A stretch of 38,861 nt of DNA. It comes from Candidatus Solincola daggyaiensis. Its GTDB lineage: Bacteria > Actinomycetota > Geothermincolia > Geothermincolales > RBG-13-55-18. Within the stretch, counting starts at the first letter, position 1, and every line of letters begins with the position of its first letter. This document shows, in pieces, positions 31,201 through 38,861 of this stretch. Below the pieces are notes generated by a model that saw nothing but the letters and a program-made list of their open reading frames with translations, searched no databases and was not told the origin of the DNA. The position numbers and the translations under genes were made by a program. The stretch is from assembly GCA_015711825.1 (NCBI GenBank), contig JACVJD010000021.1:1-38861 (forward strand), written 5' to 3'.

Positions 31201-33237
31201 CTACTTCACCCCCAGGGCCTTGATCTGAGGCATCAACTGCAGGTCCTTGAAGGAGCGCTGCTGGATGGAGCCGGAGAGGCAGGCCGCCGCGCAGGCGCCG
31301 CAGCCCTTGCACAGGGCCTCGTTGACCCGCGCCACCTTTACCGGCCAGCCCATACGGTTTATCTCCACCAGCTCGATGGCCGAGAAGGGGCAGAGCTCCA
31401 CGCAGAAACCGCATCCGCGGCAGGTGTCCTCGTTGACCACCGAGGTCTGGGCCTCCACCTTTACCTTGCCCGAGGCCATGGGGATCATGGCCGCCGAGGC
31501 CGCTCCCTTGGCCTGGGCCACGGCGTCGGGGATGTCCTTGGGCCCCTGGCACACGCCGGCGAGGTAGATGCCGTCGGAGGCGGTGTCCACCGGGCGCAGC
31601 TTGGGGTGGGCCTCCAGGTAGAAGAGGTCGGAGGACTGCGAGAGCTTGAGCAGATCGATGATCTCGCGGTTGTCGGAGCGCGGGCATAGCCCCACCGACA
31701 GGACCACCATGTCCGTCTCGTGCTCCAGGGGGGTCGCGGTGAGGGTATCCTCGGCCCGCACGATGAGCTTGTCGCCCTTCTTGTAGATCTCCGAGGGATT
31801 GCCGCGGATGTACTTCACGCCCTCGCGGCGCACGCGGTCGTAGAACTCCTCGAAGCCCTTGCCGAAGGCACGCACGTCCATGTAGAAGATGGTCACCTCG
31901 CAGTCGTGGCCGACCTTGTCTTTGACCAGGTGGGCCAGCTTGGCGGTGTACATACAGCACACGCGGGAGCAGTACTCGTTGCCCACGCTTTTATCGCGGG
32001 AGCCCACGCACTGGATGAAGGTGACGCTCCGGGGCATCCTGGGGGCCTCCGCCTCCTCGCCTTCCTTCTTCTTCTTTTTCTTCCCCCGCTCCAGCATGAC
32101 CACCTTGCCGCCGGTGGGTCCGGAGGCGTTGACCATGCGCTCGAACTCCAGGGCGGTGAGCACGTTGTCGTACACCCCGTAGCCGTACTCCGGCTTAAGC
32201 CTGGCGTCGAAGATGTCGAAGCCGGTGGCCACGATGATCGTGCCCACCTTGAACTCGACGACCTCGTCCTGGAGGTCGAAGTTGATGGCCCCCGCCTGGC
32301 AGGCCTCCTTGCACTTGGGCGACTCGCCGCACTTCCCCTTGGAGAGGAAGAGGCAGTTCTCCTTGTCGATGGTGTACTTGGCGGGAACCGCCTGCGGGAA
32401 GGGTAGGTAGATGGCCCCCCGCATGCCTATCCCCTCGTCGAACTCGTTGGGGATACGCCCCGCCATGCGGCACTCCTCCGCGCAGGCCCCGCACCCCGTG
32501 CACTTGTCCATGTCCACGAAGCGGCTTTTCTTGCGCACCTTGATGTCGAAGTTCCCGATGTAGCCGCCGATCTCCTCCACCTGGGAGTAGGTCATGAGCT
32601 CGATGTTGGGGTGGTTGGCCACGTCCACCATCTTGGGGGTGAGGATGCAGGCGGAGCAGTCCAGGGTGGGGAAGGTCTTGTCCAGTTGGGCCATGTGCCC
32701 GCCCACGGTGGGGCTCTTCTCCACCAGATAGACCTTGAAGCCCGCGTCGGCGATGTCCAGGGCGGCCTGGATGCCGGCGATGCCCGCCCCGATGATCAGG
32801 CAGGAGGGCTCCACTTCCACTTCCTTCACGTCCAGGGCCTCCAGCCTGCGCGCCTTGACCACCGCCGCCTCCACCACCCTCTTGGCCTTTTCGGTGGCGG
32901 CGATGGGGTCGTCGTGCACCCAGGAGCACTGCTCGCGGATGTTGGCCATCTCCAGGAAATAGGGGTTGAGGCCGCCGGAGAGAAGCGTCTTACGGAAGGT
33001 GGGCTCGTGCATGCGCGGCGAGCATGAGGCCACCACCACGCGGTTCAGGCCCATGTTCGCGATGTCGTCGGTGATCAGCGCCTGCCCGGGGTCGGAGCAC
33101 ATGTAGGAGTAGTTGCGCGCCACCACCACGTCGGGCAGGGTCTGCGCGAACTGCACCACCTCTTCCACGTTCACCGTGCCCGCGATGTTGGTGCCGCAGT
33201 GGCAGACGTAGACCCCGATCTTCGGTTTACCGTTCAT
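31201..33237 (-). CDS. hdrA: HdrA-type flavin electron-bifurcating subunit
   Basis: 678 aa. HdrA holds the bifurcating FAD and several iron-sulfur clusters. An N-terminal Cys domain (VCHCGTNIAG, MCSDPGQ, ASCSPRMHE) is followed by the FAD-binding GAGIAG (150-155) and VGGHMAQLD. Ferredoxin clusters are at C246-C256 and again at the C-terminus, C606-C616 and C643-C653. A Cys-rich block QCVGSRD to YCSRVCCMYTAKLA (409-434) is the HdrA-specific cluster. A run of Lys (386-391) with Glu-rich flank between residues 384 and 400 is an insertion in a surface loop. The ATG follows GGAGG at 12 nt. It follows etfA by about 90 nt. Confidence 0.96.
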   Translation of the reverse strand: MNGKPKIGVYVCHCGTNIAGTVNVEEVVQFAQTLPDVVVARNYSYMCSDPGQALITDDIANMGLNRVVVASCSPRMHEPTFRKTLLSGGLNPYFLEMANIREQCSWVHDDPIAATEKAKRVVEAAVVKARRLEALDVKEVEVEPSCLIIGAGIAGIQAALDIADAGFKVYLVEKSPTVGGHMAQLDKTFPTLDCSACILTPKMVDVANHPNIELMTYSQVEEIGGYIGNFDIKVRKKSRFVDMDKCTGCGACAEECRMAGRIPNEFDEGIGMRGAIYLPFPQAVPAKYTIDKENCLFLSKGKCGESPKCKEACQAGAINFDLQDEVVEFKVGTIIVATGFDIFDARLKPEYGYGVYDNVLTALEFERMVNASGPTGGKVVMLERGKKKKKKEGEEAEAPRMPRSVTFIQCVGSRDKSVGNEYCSRVCCMYTAKLAHLVKDKVGHDCEVTIFYMDVRAFGKGFEEFYDRVRREGVKYIRGNPSEIYKKGDKLIVRAEDTLTATPLEHETDMVVLSVGLCPRSDNREIIDLLKLSQSSDLFYLEAHPKLRPVDTASDGIYLAGVCQGPKDIPDAVAQAKGAASAAMIPMASGKVKVEAQTSVVNEDTCRGCGFCVELCPFSAIELVEINRMGWPVKVARVNEALCKGCGACAAACLSGSIQQRSFKDLQLMPQIKALGVK

Positions 33238-33329
33238 ATGTCTCTTTTCCTCCTCGTGCCTTGGGAAAAGCTCTGATATCCTGCGATTTCATTATGGGCA
33301 CCGGAGGAGTCCGGGCTCAATGACAACCA

Positions 33330-34295
33330 TTAAGCGCCCTTCAACTCCTTGATCTTCTCCGTAAGCTTGGGGACCACCTTGAAGAGGTCGTCCACGATGC
33401 CGTAGTCCGCGATGCCGAAGATGGGCGCGTCGGGGTCCTTATTGATGGCCACGATGACCTCCGACCCCTTCATGCCGGTGACGTGCTGGAAGGCTCCGGA
33501 GATGCCCACCGCGAGGTAGAGCTTGGGCTTCACCGTCTTGCCGGAGATTCCCACCTGGCGGTCGGACGGCAGCCAGCCCGCGTCCACCACCGCGCGCGAG
33601 GCGGCGAGGTCGGCGCCCAGCGCCTGGGCCAGCTCCTCCACCACCGGCATGTTCTTGTCCTCGCGGATGCCGCGGCCCACGCCCACCAGCAGCGTGGACT
33701 GGGTGATGTCCACCTCGCCCACCTCGGGCTCAACGTACTCCACGAACTTGCGATAGGAGAGGTCCTCGGTCACCGGGTTGTCCACCTTGACGATCTCGCC
33801 CGTCTTGGAGGGGTCCTCGGCGGTGAAGGTGGCCTCGCGCACGGTGAGGATGTAGAGGTCGGCATCCTTCATGGTGAAGTGCGCGTCCAGCTTGCCGCCG
33901 TAGAAGGTACGCGTCGGCTTGGGCTTGTCGCCGTCCATCTCCAGGGCGGTGATGTCGGTTAGAAGTGAGGCGCCCAGCTCCACTGCCAGCGCGGGGGCGA
34001 GGTCCACGCCCTGGGCGGTGTTGCCGATGAGCACCAGGCCCGGGCCGTGCTCCTTGATGAGGGCGGAGAGGGCCTTCTGGTAGGCCTCGGAGTTGTAGTT
34101 CTCGAACAGGGGGTCGTTGACATAGAGGACCTTGTCGGCGTAGCCCGCCGCCTTCTCCGCGAAGGCGTCCACGTCCTTGCCCAACAGGACGGCGACCACC
34201 GTCCCGCCCAGCTTGGCGGCGCCGCAGAGCATCTCCACCGAGACGTCCCGCATCTCGCCGCGACGGTGCTCGATGAGAACGAAGATGTCTTTCAT
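33330..34295 (-). CDS. etfA: Electron transfer flavoprotein alpha subunit
   Basis: 321 aa. The C-terminal FAD domain is clear: [34 protein letters not shown] and [18 protein letters not shown]. EtfA pairs with EtfB to accept electrons from acyl-CoA dehydrogenases. Its ATG adjoins the etfB stop (TAA-ATG). Whether the pair is of the bifurcating or the simple type cannot be read safely by eye. Its place between an HdrD-like protein and HdrA suggests delivery to, or from, Hdr. Confidence 0.95.
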   Translation of the reverse strand: MKDIFVLIEHRRGEMRDVSVEMLCGAAKLGGTVVAVLLGKDVDAFAEKAAGYADKVLYVNDPLFENYNSEAYQKALSALIKEHGPGLVLIGNTAQGVDLAPALAVELGASLLTDITALEMDGDKPKPTRTFYGGKLDAHFTMKDADLYILTVREATFTAEDPSKTGEIVKVDNPVTEDLSYRKFVEYVEPEVGEVDITQSTLLVGVGRGIREDKNMPVVEELAQALGADLAASRAVVDAGWLPSDRQVGISGKTVKPKLYLAVGISGAFQHVTGMKGSEVIVAINKDPDAPIFGIADYGIVDDLFKVVPKLTEKIKELKGA

Positions 34296-35093
34296 TTACA
34301 CCAGCCCCTTCTCCTTCAGGATGGCGGCCAGTTTCGCCGCCGTCTCCTCCGGCTCGCCCTCCAGGATCTCGGCCATCTCGCCCACCACCGGCGGCGTGAA
34401 CTTCTCCAGCACCGCCCAGGAGCCCGCCTCTCCCACCTCGGAGGCGTTCAACCCCAGGTCGGCGGCGGACTTGACGGCGATCTCCTTCTTGGCCGCCTGC
34501 TTGATGCCCTTGAAGGAGGCGTAGCGCGGCTCGTTTATGCCGGTCTGAATACCCAGCACGCAGGGAAGGTCGATCTCCAGGAACTCCATGAGGCCGCCCT
34601 CGAGCTCGCGCCCCACCTTGGCGCGCTTACCGGGCTCCAGTATCTCCACCTTCTTCACGTAGGTGGCATGGGGCACTCCCAGCAGCTCGCCCAGGGCCGC
34701 CGGCACCACCGCATAGCCGTCATCGTCGGCCAGGGCGCCGGTGAAGACGATGTCGTACTCCAGGCCCTTGATGGCGGCGGCCAGTGCCTTGGCGGTGGCC
34801 AGCCCGTCCCCGCCCTTGAAGGCGTCATCCTCGAGGCGCATGGCCTCGTCGCCCCCTTTGGCCAGGGCCATGCGGATGACCTCGTCGGAATCCTTGTCTC
34901 CCAGGCTGACAACCGTCACCGTGCCCTCGCCCAGGCGCTCCTTGATCTGGATGGCCTCCTCCACGGCGTAGTTGTCGCACTCGTTGATTCCGAAGGATAG
35001 TCTGCTCTTGTCGATATCCTTTCCGGAGGCGTCGATGTGGACCTCGGACTCCGCGGTGTCCGGGACCCTCTTCACGCATACCACCATGTTCAT
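34296..35093 (-). CDS. etfB: Electron transfer flavoprotein beta subunit
   Basis: 265 aa with the EtfB pattern: VVCVKRVPDT at the start, GINECDNYAVEEA, TVVSLGDKDSDEVIRMALAKGGDEA, YDIVFTGALADDDGYAVVPA, and LPCVLGIQTGINEPRYASFKGIKQA. It binds a nucleotide or second flavin and docks the dehydrogenase. The ATG at 35091-35093 has GAGGTG with 8-nt spacing; an upstream in-frame start is rejected. It is 71 nt after the HdrD-like gene. Confidence 0.95.
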   Translation of the reverse strand: MNMVVCVKRVPDTAESEVHIDASGKDIDKSRLSFGINECDNYAVEEAIQIKERLGEGTVTVVSLGDKDSDEVIRMALAKGGDEAMRLEDDAFKGGDGLATAKALAAAIKGLEYDIVFTGALADDDGYAVVPAALGELLGVPHATYVKKVEILEPGKRAKVGRELEGGLMEFLEIDLPCVLGIQTGINEPRYASFKGIKQAAKKEIAVKSAADLGLNASEVGEAGSWAVLEKFTPPVVGEMAEILEGEPEETAAKLAAILKEKGLV

Positions 35094-35164
35094 ACCCGTT
35101 TCACCTCTTCCCTTTTCGATCATCCCGATACGCTTACCGATGTCGCGCGCAAACGCCCGTATAT

Positions 35165-36301
35165 CTACAGAGCCTCGGCCAGAAGCTCGAGGATATCCGC
35201 CACGCGCATCTCCTCCTCAACGCCTTTGACCTTGGTGGCGTCCTCCAGGGTGAGCAGGCAGAAGGGGCAGGCGACGGCGATGATCTCCGCGCCCAGCTCC
35301 TTGGCGTCCTCCACCCTGATCTCCGCCAGGCGCTCGGCCTTGGACTCGCTCTCAACCCACATCTTTCCTCCCCCGCCCTCGCAGCAGAGGCTGCGCTCGC
35401 GGCAGCGGTCGAACTCCCTGAACTCCACCCCGGGGATGCGGGTGATGATGTAGCGCGGCTCATCGTAGATGTCGTTCTGCTTGCCCAGGAAGCAGGGGTC
35501 GTGGTAGGTGATCACCTTGGCCATCTCCTTGCTGAGCTGGAGTTTGCCCTCCTCGAGGAGCTCGGCCACCAGCTCGGTGTAGTGGAGCACCGGGTGCTTG
35601 AGGCCGTGGTACTCTTTCTTGAGGGTGTTGTAACAGTGGGGGCTCACGGTGACGATGCGATTGACGTTGAAGGAGTTGAGCAGCTCCACGTTCTCCTCGT
35701 CACACATCTCGAAGAGGCCCTCCTCCCCGAGGCGGCGCACCTCGCTGCCGCAGCAGCTCTCCTCTTCGCCGATGATGCCGAAATCCACCCCCGCGGCGTT
35801 CAGCACCTTTACCAGGGCCTGGGCCACCTTCATCACCCGGGGATCATAGGCGTCGGTGCAGCAGACGAAGAGCAGCACGTCGGTGGCTTCCTCCGCCTCC
35901 GGCTCCAGCGCCTCCACCTCCAGGCCGGCGGTCCAGTCCAGGCGTTTGGCCCGCGGTGAGCCCCAGGGGTTTCCGTCCTTGAAGATGGATTCCAGGGCGT
36001 CGCGCACCGTGGGCTGCACCCTCCCCTCCTCGATCTGCAGGCTGCGCAGGCCGATGAGCACCTCGAGGGGCTCCAGGCCCTTGGGGCAGCGCGCGGCGCA
36101 GGTATAGCAGGTGGTGCAATCCCAGATCTCTGGCCTCTCGGAAAGTTCCTCCAGGCGCTCCTCGTTCTGGGTGTCGTACATGAAGCACCTGACCCTCAGG
36201 TCGGTCCTCAGCGCGACGGGGCAACCACCCGTACACCTCCCGCACTGGATGCATCCGAGGAGGTCATACTTCTCGACGAAACCGATTTCTTCAGCGCACA
36301 T
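35165..36301 (-). CDS. HdrD-like protein (HdrC-HdrB fusion), soluble
   Basis: 378 aa. The N-terminal HdrC part has two ferredoxin clusters, CIQCGRCTGGCPV (residues about 17-29) and CTTCYTCAARCPKG (about 62-75). The C-terminal HdrB part has two CCG motifs, SCCGSEVRRLGEE and LCCEGGGGKMW, each preceded by its Cys lead-in (VCCTDAYDP, HDPCFLGK). No transmembrane segment is present, unlike membrane FeS ETF-oxidoreductases. In the Hdr family this active site handles disulfides or, as likely here, exchanges electrons with ETF. It is the first gene of the eight-gene operon. Confidence 0.93.
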   Translation of the reverse strand: MCAEEIGFVEKYDLLGCIQCGRCTGGCPVALRTDLRVRCFMYDTQNEERLEELSERPEIWDCTTCYTCAARCPKGLEPLEVLIGLRSLQIEEGRVQPTVRDALESIFKDGNPWGSPRAKRLDWTAGLEVEALEPEAEEATDVLLFVCCTDAYDPRVMKVAQALVKVLNAAGVDFGIIGEEESCCGSEVRRLGEEGLFEMCDEENVELLNSFNVNRIVTVSPHCYNTLKKEYHGLKHPVLHYTELVAELLEEGKLQLSKEMAKVITYHDPCFLGKQNDIYDEPRYIITRIPGVEFREFDRCRERSLCCEGGGGKMWVESESKAERLAEIRVEDAKELGAEIIAVACPFCLLTLEDATKVKGVEEEMRVADILELLAEAL

Positions 36302-36411
36302 GATTTACCCCGCTCCGTTTCCTTTTTCGTCCAGTATGGCTTGCCTTACTATATCTGTACTGCATCGAGCCGCCCGTGGAACAACAGGGCGCGCCCGGCA
36401 CGGGCCATCAT

Positions 36412-36441
36412 ATTATATTAGAAAATTTTCTCCTCTTTCAA
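36412..36441 (-). promoter_or_regulatory. Strong promoter of the Etf-Hdr-Flx operon
   Basis: Minus-strand TTGAAA (36436-36441), an 18-nt AT-rich spacer, TATAAT (36412-36417). Start near 36405 gives a leader of about 105 nt with a CCCGTG/CACGGG hairpin potential. This is among the best -35/-10 pairs in the window. Confidence 0.75.
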
Positions 36442-36517
36442 GCGCAGTTGACGGCATGTTGGCCGCGGGCCGCCGGCTCGTCTTTTTCTCAATCAAGACA
36501 TGCCGGGAAAGCGAAGA

Positions 36518-36535
36518 GGCCGCCCTGAGGCGGCC
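36518..36535 (-). terminator. Hairpin downstream of mcm B12 subunit gene
   Basis: A perfect 7-bp GGCCGCC/GGCGGCC stem with a 4-nt loop, followed on the minus strand by TCTTCGCTTTCC. A terminator for the mutase transcript is likely, though the U tract is broken. Confidence 0.5.
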
Positions 36536-36553
36536 CCCTGCTTATCTTGCAGC

Positions 36554-36616
36554 CCCGCCCGCAAAGCGCGAGGGGCGGGACAGGTATTCACGGGCTGTAG
36601 CCCACGGAGTCGTGGG
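36554..36616. other. Structured hairpin cluster
   Basis: A CCCGCCC/GGGCGGG stem (36554-36579) is followed by two stems that share bases: GGGCT/AGCCC (36592-36603) and CCCACG/CGTGGG (36601-36616). The last two are mutually exclusive. It may be part of a 3' end, a small RNA, or a relic of a transposon end. Confidence 0.4.
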
Positions 36617-36649
36617 CCCAGGTGCGGGACTAGTCAAAATAATATAACT

Positions 36650-37045
36650 TTAGCCTAACCTCTCCACCAGAAAAGCTACGATATCGGAGATAGGGGTGCC
36701 GGGGGTAAATATCTCCGCAACCCCCATGCGCTTGAGCTCCTCGGCGTCGTCCTCGGGAATGATCCCCCCGCCGAAGACCATGATGTCCCCTCCCCCTTTC
36801 TCGGCCAGCAGCTCCATAACGCGGGGGAAGAGGGTCATATGGGCGCCGGAGAGGATGGAGAGCCCGACGGCGTCCACGTCCTCCTGGATGGCCGATTCGG
36901 CTATCTGCTCCGGGGTCTGGTGCAGGCCGGTGTAGATGACCTCGAATCCGGCGTCAGCCAGGCCGCGGGCAACCACCTTGGCGCCGCGGTCATGTCCGTC
37001 GAGGCCCGGTTTGGCCACCAGGATGCGCGCTTTTCCTTCCGCCAT
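36650..37045 (-). CDS. Methylmalonyl-CoA mutase B12-binding subunit
   Basis: 131 aa, a stand-alone cobalamin-binding domain. The DGHDRG motif (D16-G21) supplies His-18, the lower axial ligand of cobalt. Next come [19 protein letters not shown] and [11 protein letters not shown], which contact the corrin tail. It pairs with a separate large subunit, as in archaeal and many anaerobic mutases, to interconvert methylmalonyl- and succinyl-CoA. The ATG at 37043-37045 follows AAGGAAG; a TTG-started longer reading is rejected because it would begin inside the promoter. Confidence 0.94.
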   Translation of the reverse strand: MAEGKARILVAKPGLDGHDRGAKVVARGLADAGFEVIYTGLHQTPEQIAESAIQEDVDAVGLSILSGAHMTLFPRVMELLAEKGGGDIMVFGGGIIPEDDAEELKRMGVAEIFTPGTPISDIVAFLVERLG

Positions 37046-37106
37046 CGCGTTAAGCTTCCTTGTTTTCCTGTTTTCCTTGTTCTCAATGTGCCGCCGATAC
37101 GCCAAT

Positions 37107-37112
37107 AGTATA
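37107..37112 (-). promoter_or_regulatory. Putative -10 of mcm B12 subunit gene
   Basis: TATACT on the minus strand, about 60 nt before the ATG. No good -35 was found. Confidence 0.35.
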
Positions 37113-37248
37113 GCCCAACGGCGGCCTTGTCATGACCCTGTCCGCTCTCCCTTGAACCGTCACTCGCTAACCGCTATTCCATGCGGCGGCGCGCCCGCCG
37201 TTACCATATATACCACTTCATGCGACGAGGCGGCTGGTCCATATGGTC

Positions 37249-37254
37249 TATAAT
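37249..37254 (+). promoter_or_regulatory. Putative -10 of DUF89 gene
   Basis: TATAAT about 18 nt upstream of the ATG, implying a very short leader that still contains GGAGGTGA. No clear -35. Confidence 0.4.
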
Positions 37255-37272
37255 CCCCTCGGAGGTGACCGT

Positions 37273-38142
37273 ATGAGGATGTACCCGGAATGCTGGCCCT
37301 GCATGATGGAGCAGGCGCGCAGGGCGGCCGGCCTGAGCGGCCTGGAGGGCTACCACCTGGAGCGGGCCATGCGCGAGATCGAGGCCCTGCTGATGGAACT
37401 GGACCCCGGCTTGAGCCCTCCCGCCGCGGCGGCGTTCTTCTACGGGCGCATCAAGGAGCTCTCCGGGGTGGAGGATCCCTACCGTGCGCTCAAAACCGAT
37501 AGCAACGCCGCTGCCATGAGGCTGCTGCCGGGGCTGCGCCGCGAGGCGGCGGAATCCCCCGACCCGTTCGATTTCGCCCTGCGGGCGGCGGTGGCGGGGA
37601 ACATCATCGATTTCGGGGCGCGCAGCGGTCCCGGTGACCTGGAGGAGAACCTGCGGCGAGTCCTGCGCGAGGACCTCTTTATCGACCACGTGCCGCTACT
37701 CAGGAAGGACCTGGAAACCGCCTCCTCGGCCCTTCTTGTATGCGACAACGCCGGGGAGGTCGTCCTCGACCGCCTGCTCTGCGAGGTGCTCCGCGACCTC
37801 TACCCAGGCCTGGCCTTGACCGCCGCGGTGCGCGGCGGGCCCATGATCAACGACGCCACCCTGGAGGACGCGGCGGAGGCGGGGCTGGACTCGGTGTGCC
37901 GCTTGATCACCACGGGAACCGCGCTCGCCGGCGTGGACCTGGAGAAAAGCTCGCGCGGCTTCAGGGATGCTTTCTTTTCCGCCGACGTCATCCTGGCCAA
38001 GGGGCAGGGCAACTTCGAGACCCTCGACTCGAGGGACGAGAACATATACTTCCTCTTCCAGGTGAAGTGCGACTGCGTCTCCCGCCTGCTCGAGGCGGAG
38101 AAGGGCTCGGCCCTGGTTTGCTCCCTGCGCGCCAGTTCATAA
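37273..38142 (+). CDS. DUF89 / ARMT1-like protein
   Basis: 289 aa. The start PECWPCMMEQA (CxxC), the central VCDNAGEVVLDRLL and the C-terminal KGQGNFETLDSRDENIYFLFQVKCD are the DUF89 hallmarks. The family is metal-dependent; described members include metabolite-damage phosphatases, and the human ARMT1 family name refers to a methyltransferase claim. The ATG at 37273 has GGAGGTGA upstream; an earlier in-frame ATG is rejected. It is encoded on the plus strand, between the two mutase subunit genes. Confidence 0.9.
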   Translation: MRMYPECWPCMMEQARRAAGLSGLEGYHLERAMREIEALLMELDPGLSPPAAAAFFYGRIKELSGVEDPYRALKTDSNAAAMRLLPGLRREAAESPDPFDFALRAAVAGNIIDFGARSGPGDLEENLRRVLREDLFIDHVPLLRKDLETASSALLVCDNAGEVVLDRLLCEVLRDLYPGLALTAAVRGGPMINDATLEDAAEAGLDSVCRLITTGTALAGVDLEKSSRGFRDAFFSADVILAKGQGNFETLDSRDENIYFLFQVKCDCVSRLLEAEKGSALVCSLRASS

Positions 38143-38287
38143 TATCGTGACCTGAATACTCGCTTTTTTTCGTGCATGTCGAGCACGGTATCCTCAGATG
38201 CCGGGTCCGGGGTAAAAGGTCTTCCAGGAATTGGGATCGAGTCTATTCTTACACCCCAGGCATCGGGCAATGGACGGGCTCACGTGT

Positions 38288-38326
38288 CCCAGACATGGAA
38301 CGAGGCCTGACCCCCATGTCTGGGGG
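38288..38326 (-). repeat. REP-like palindromic element, copy 2
   Basis: An 11-bp inverted repeat, CCCAGACATGG/CCATGTCTGGG, around AACGAGGCCTGACCC. It matches copy 1 at 27796 and begins right after the stop of the mutase large subunit gene. Confidence 0.7.
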
Positions 38327-38861
38327 TTAGAAGAGGGGTTTTTCGCGGTACTCGCCGAAGACCTCGCGCAGGGAGCCGATGATCTCGCCCTCGGTGCAAT
38401 AGGCGCGGGCGCAGGCGAGGATGAGGGGCATGAGGTTGGCGTCGCCCCGCGCCCCCTCCTTGAGCGCCTCCAGGCAGGCGTCCATCTCGGAGGAGGAACG
38501 CGAGGAGCGCAGCTCGGCCAGGCGCTCGCGCTGCTTTCTCTCCACCGCGGGGTCGATCTTGAGCAATTCGATGGAGATGGTCTCTTCCTGGTTGCGGTAG
38601 CGGTTCACCCCCACCACCACGCGCCTTCCCGACTCGATCTCCCGCTGGTAGCGGTAGGCGGCGTCGGCGATCTCGCGCTGGAAGAAGCCCTGGTCTATAG
38701 CTGCGAGCACCCCACCCAGCTCCTCGATGCGGCGAAAGTACTCCTCCGCCTGCTCCTCCATGCGGTCGGTCAGGGCCTCCACGAAGTAGGAGCCGGCCAG
38801 GGGGTCGATGACGTTGGCCACCCCGGTCTCGTGGGCGATGAGCTGCTGCGTCCTCAGGGCT
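38327..38861 (-). CDS. Methylmalonyl-CoA mutase large subunit (5' end cut by window)
   Basis: The last 177 residues are visible; the N-terminus lies beyond the right edge. The signature TGVANVIDPLAGSYFVE is the mutase active-site region, followed by DQGFFQREIADAAYRYQ and VVGVNRYRNQEE. It carries the acyl-CoA-binding barrel; the B12 domain is supplied by the gene at 36650-37045. Family members include isobutyryl- and ethylmalonyl-CoA mutases, so the exact substrate is not certain from this fragment. Confidence 0.92.
   Translation of the reverse strand, partial: ALRTQQLIAHETGVANVIDPLAGSYFVEALTDRMEEQAEEYFRRIEELGGVLAAIDQGFFQREIADAAYRYQREIESGRRVVVGVNRYRNQEETISIELLKIDPAVERKQRERLAELRSSRSSSEMDACLEALKEGARGDANLMPLILACARAYCTEGEIIGSLREVFGEYREKPLF

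Larger units (their letters stand above)
36302..36649. other. Intergenic region: operon promoter, leader and three hairpins
   Basis: No gene. It holds the promoter and leader of the Etf-Hdr-Flx operon near 36301-36441, then the downstream hairpins of the methylmalonyl-CoA mutase B12 subunit gene (36518-36616). Confidence 0.6.

Noticed and set aside
30767-31960. Upstream in-frame extension of the FlxC-like protein through mvhD and hdrA
   Set aside because: The extension is a shadow frame with Arg/Gly/His-rich composition; the FeS protein has its own start and ribosome site at 30766.
37046-37105. N-terminal extension of the B12-binding subunit
   Set aside because: It would begin at a TTG just inside the probable promoter, and the family starts at the downstream ATG.

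Overview
The window is about 39 kb of GC-rich bacterial chromosome with tightly packed genes, mostly on the minus strand. There is no rRNA, CRISPR array, phage module or intact transposon. The content suggests an anaerobic, Gram-positive-like bacterium, most likely from a deep-branching Actinomycetota-type lineage. Pointers are two L,D-transpeptidases, HdrA/Flx flavin-based electron-transfer proteins, an ETF with an acyl-CoA dehydrogenase, B12-dependent methylmalonyl-CoA mutase, a His-type Thi4 and a DUF3786 protein. The taxonomic placement is inference from gene content only.

Layout. 1-2200: a FakA-like DAK2 protein and an Asp23/Gls24 protein, divergent from ribosomal protein L28, then a lipoprotein. 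2602-7582: a thiamine operon (thi4, a possible 33-aa ORF, thiE, thiC, thiL, thiD) behind a TPP riboswitch and its attenuator. 7793-11163: a DUF1844 protein, a tRNA-Arg(CCG) followed by a zinc-ribbon/TPR protein and a tiny Sm-like protein, then an HNH nuclease coupled to a metallo-beta-lactamase hydrolase. 11633-16077: a DUF3786 protein, a 7-deazaguanine operon queD-queC-DUF366-queE, and a lone HgdB-type dehydratase subunit. 16158-18211: acyl-CoA dehydrogenase and enoyl-CoA hydratase, each apparently with its own signals. 18526-24012 (plus strand): a Na/Pi cotransporter, a PAS-GGDEF cyclase, a TudS-DUF1722 desulfidase and a class II photolyase. 24194-27471: two YkuD L,D-transpeptidases, one with four surface repeats.

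27909-36301 is the most notable block. One operon with a strong promoter encodes an HdrC-HdrB fusion (HdrD-like), EtfB, EtfA, HdrA, an MvhD/FlxD protein and three Flx-like subunits. Read together, it could encode a soluble complex that takes electrons from acyl-CoA dehydrogenases through ETF and routes them through Hdr/Flx to NAD(P) and ferredoxin, or runs in reverse. The right end (36650-38861) holds the B12-binding and large subunits of methylmalonyl-CoA mutase separated by a DUF89 gene, which fits propionate or short-chain acyl-CoA metabolism.

Regulatory signals are unusually readable. Several promoters have an extended -10 (TGn before the hexamer). Two genes, queD and the HgdB-like gene, seem to be transcribed from the A of their ATG (leaderless). 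A REP-like palindromic element occurs twice, each time downstream of a minus-strand operon.
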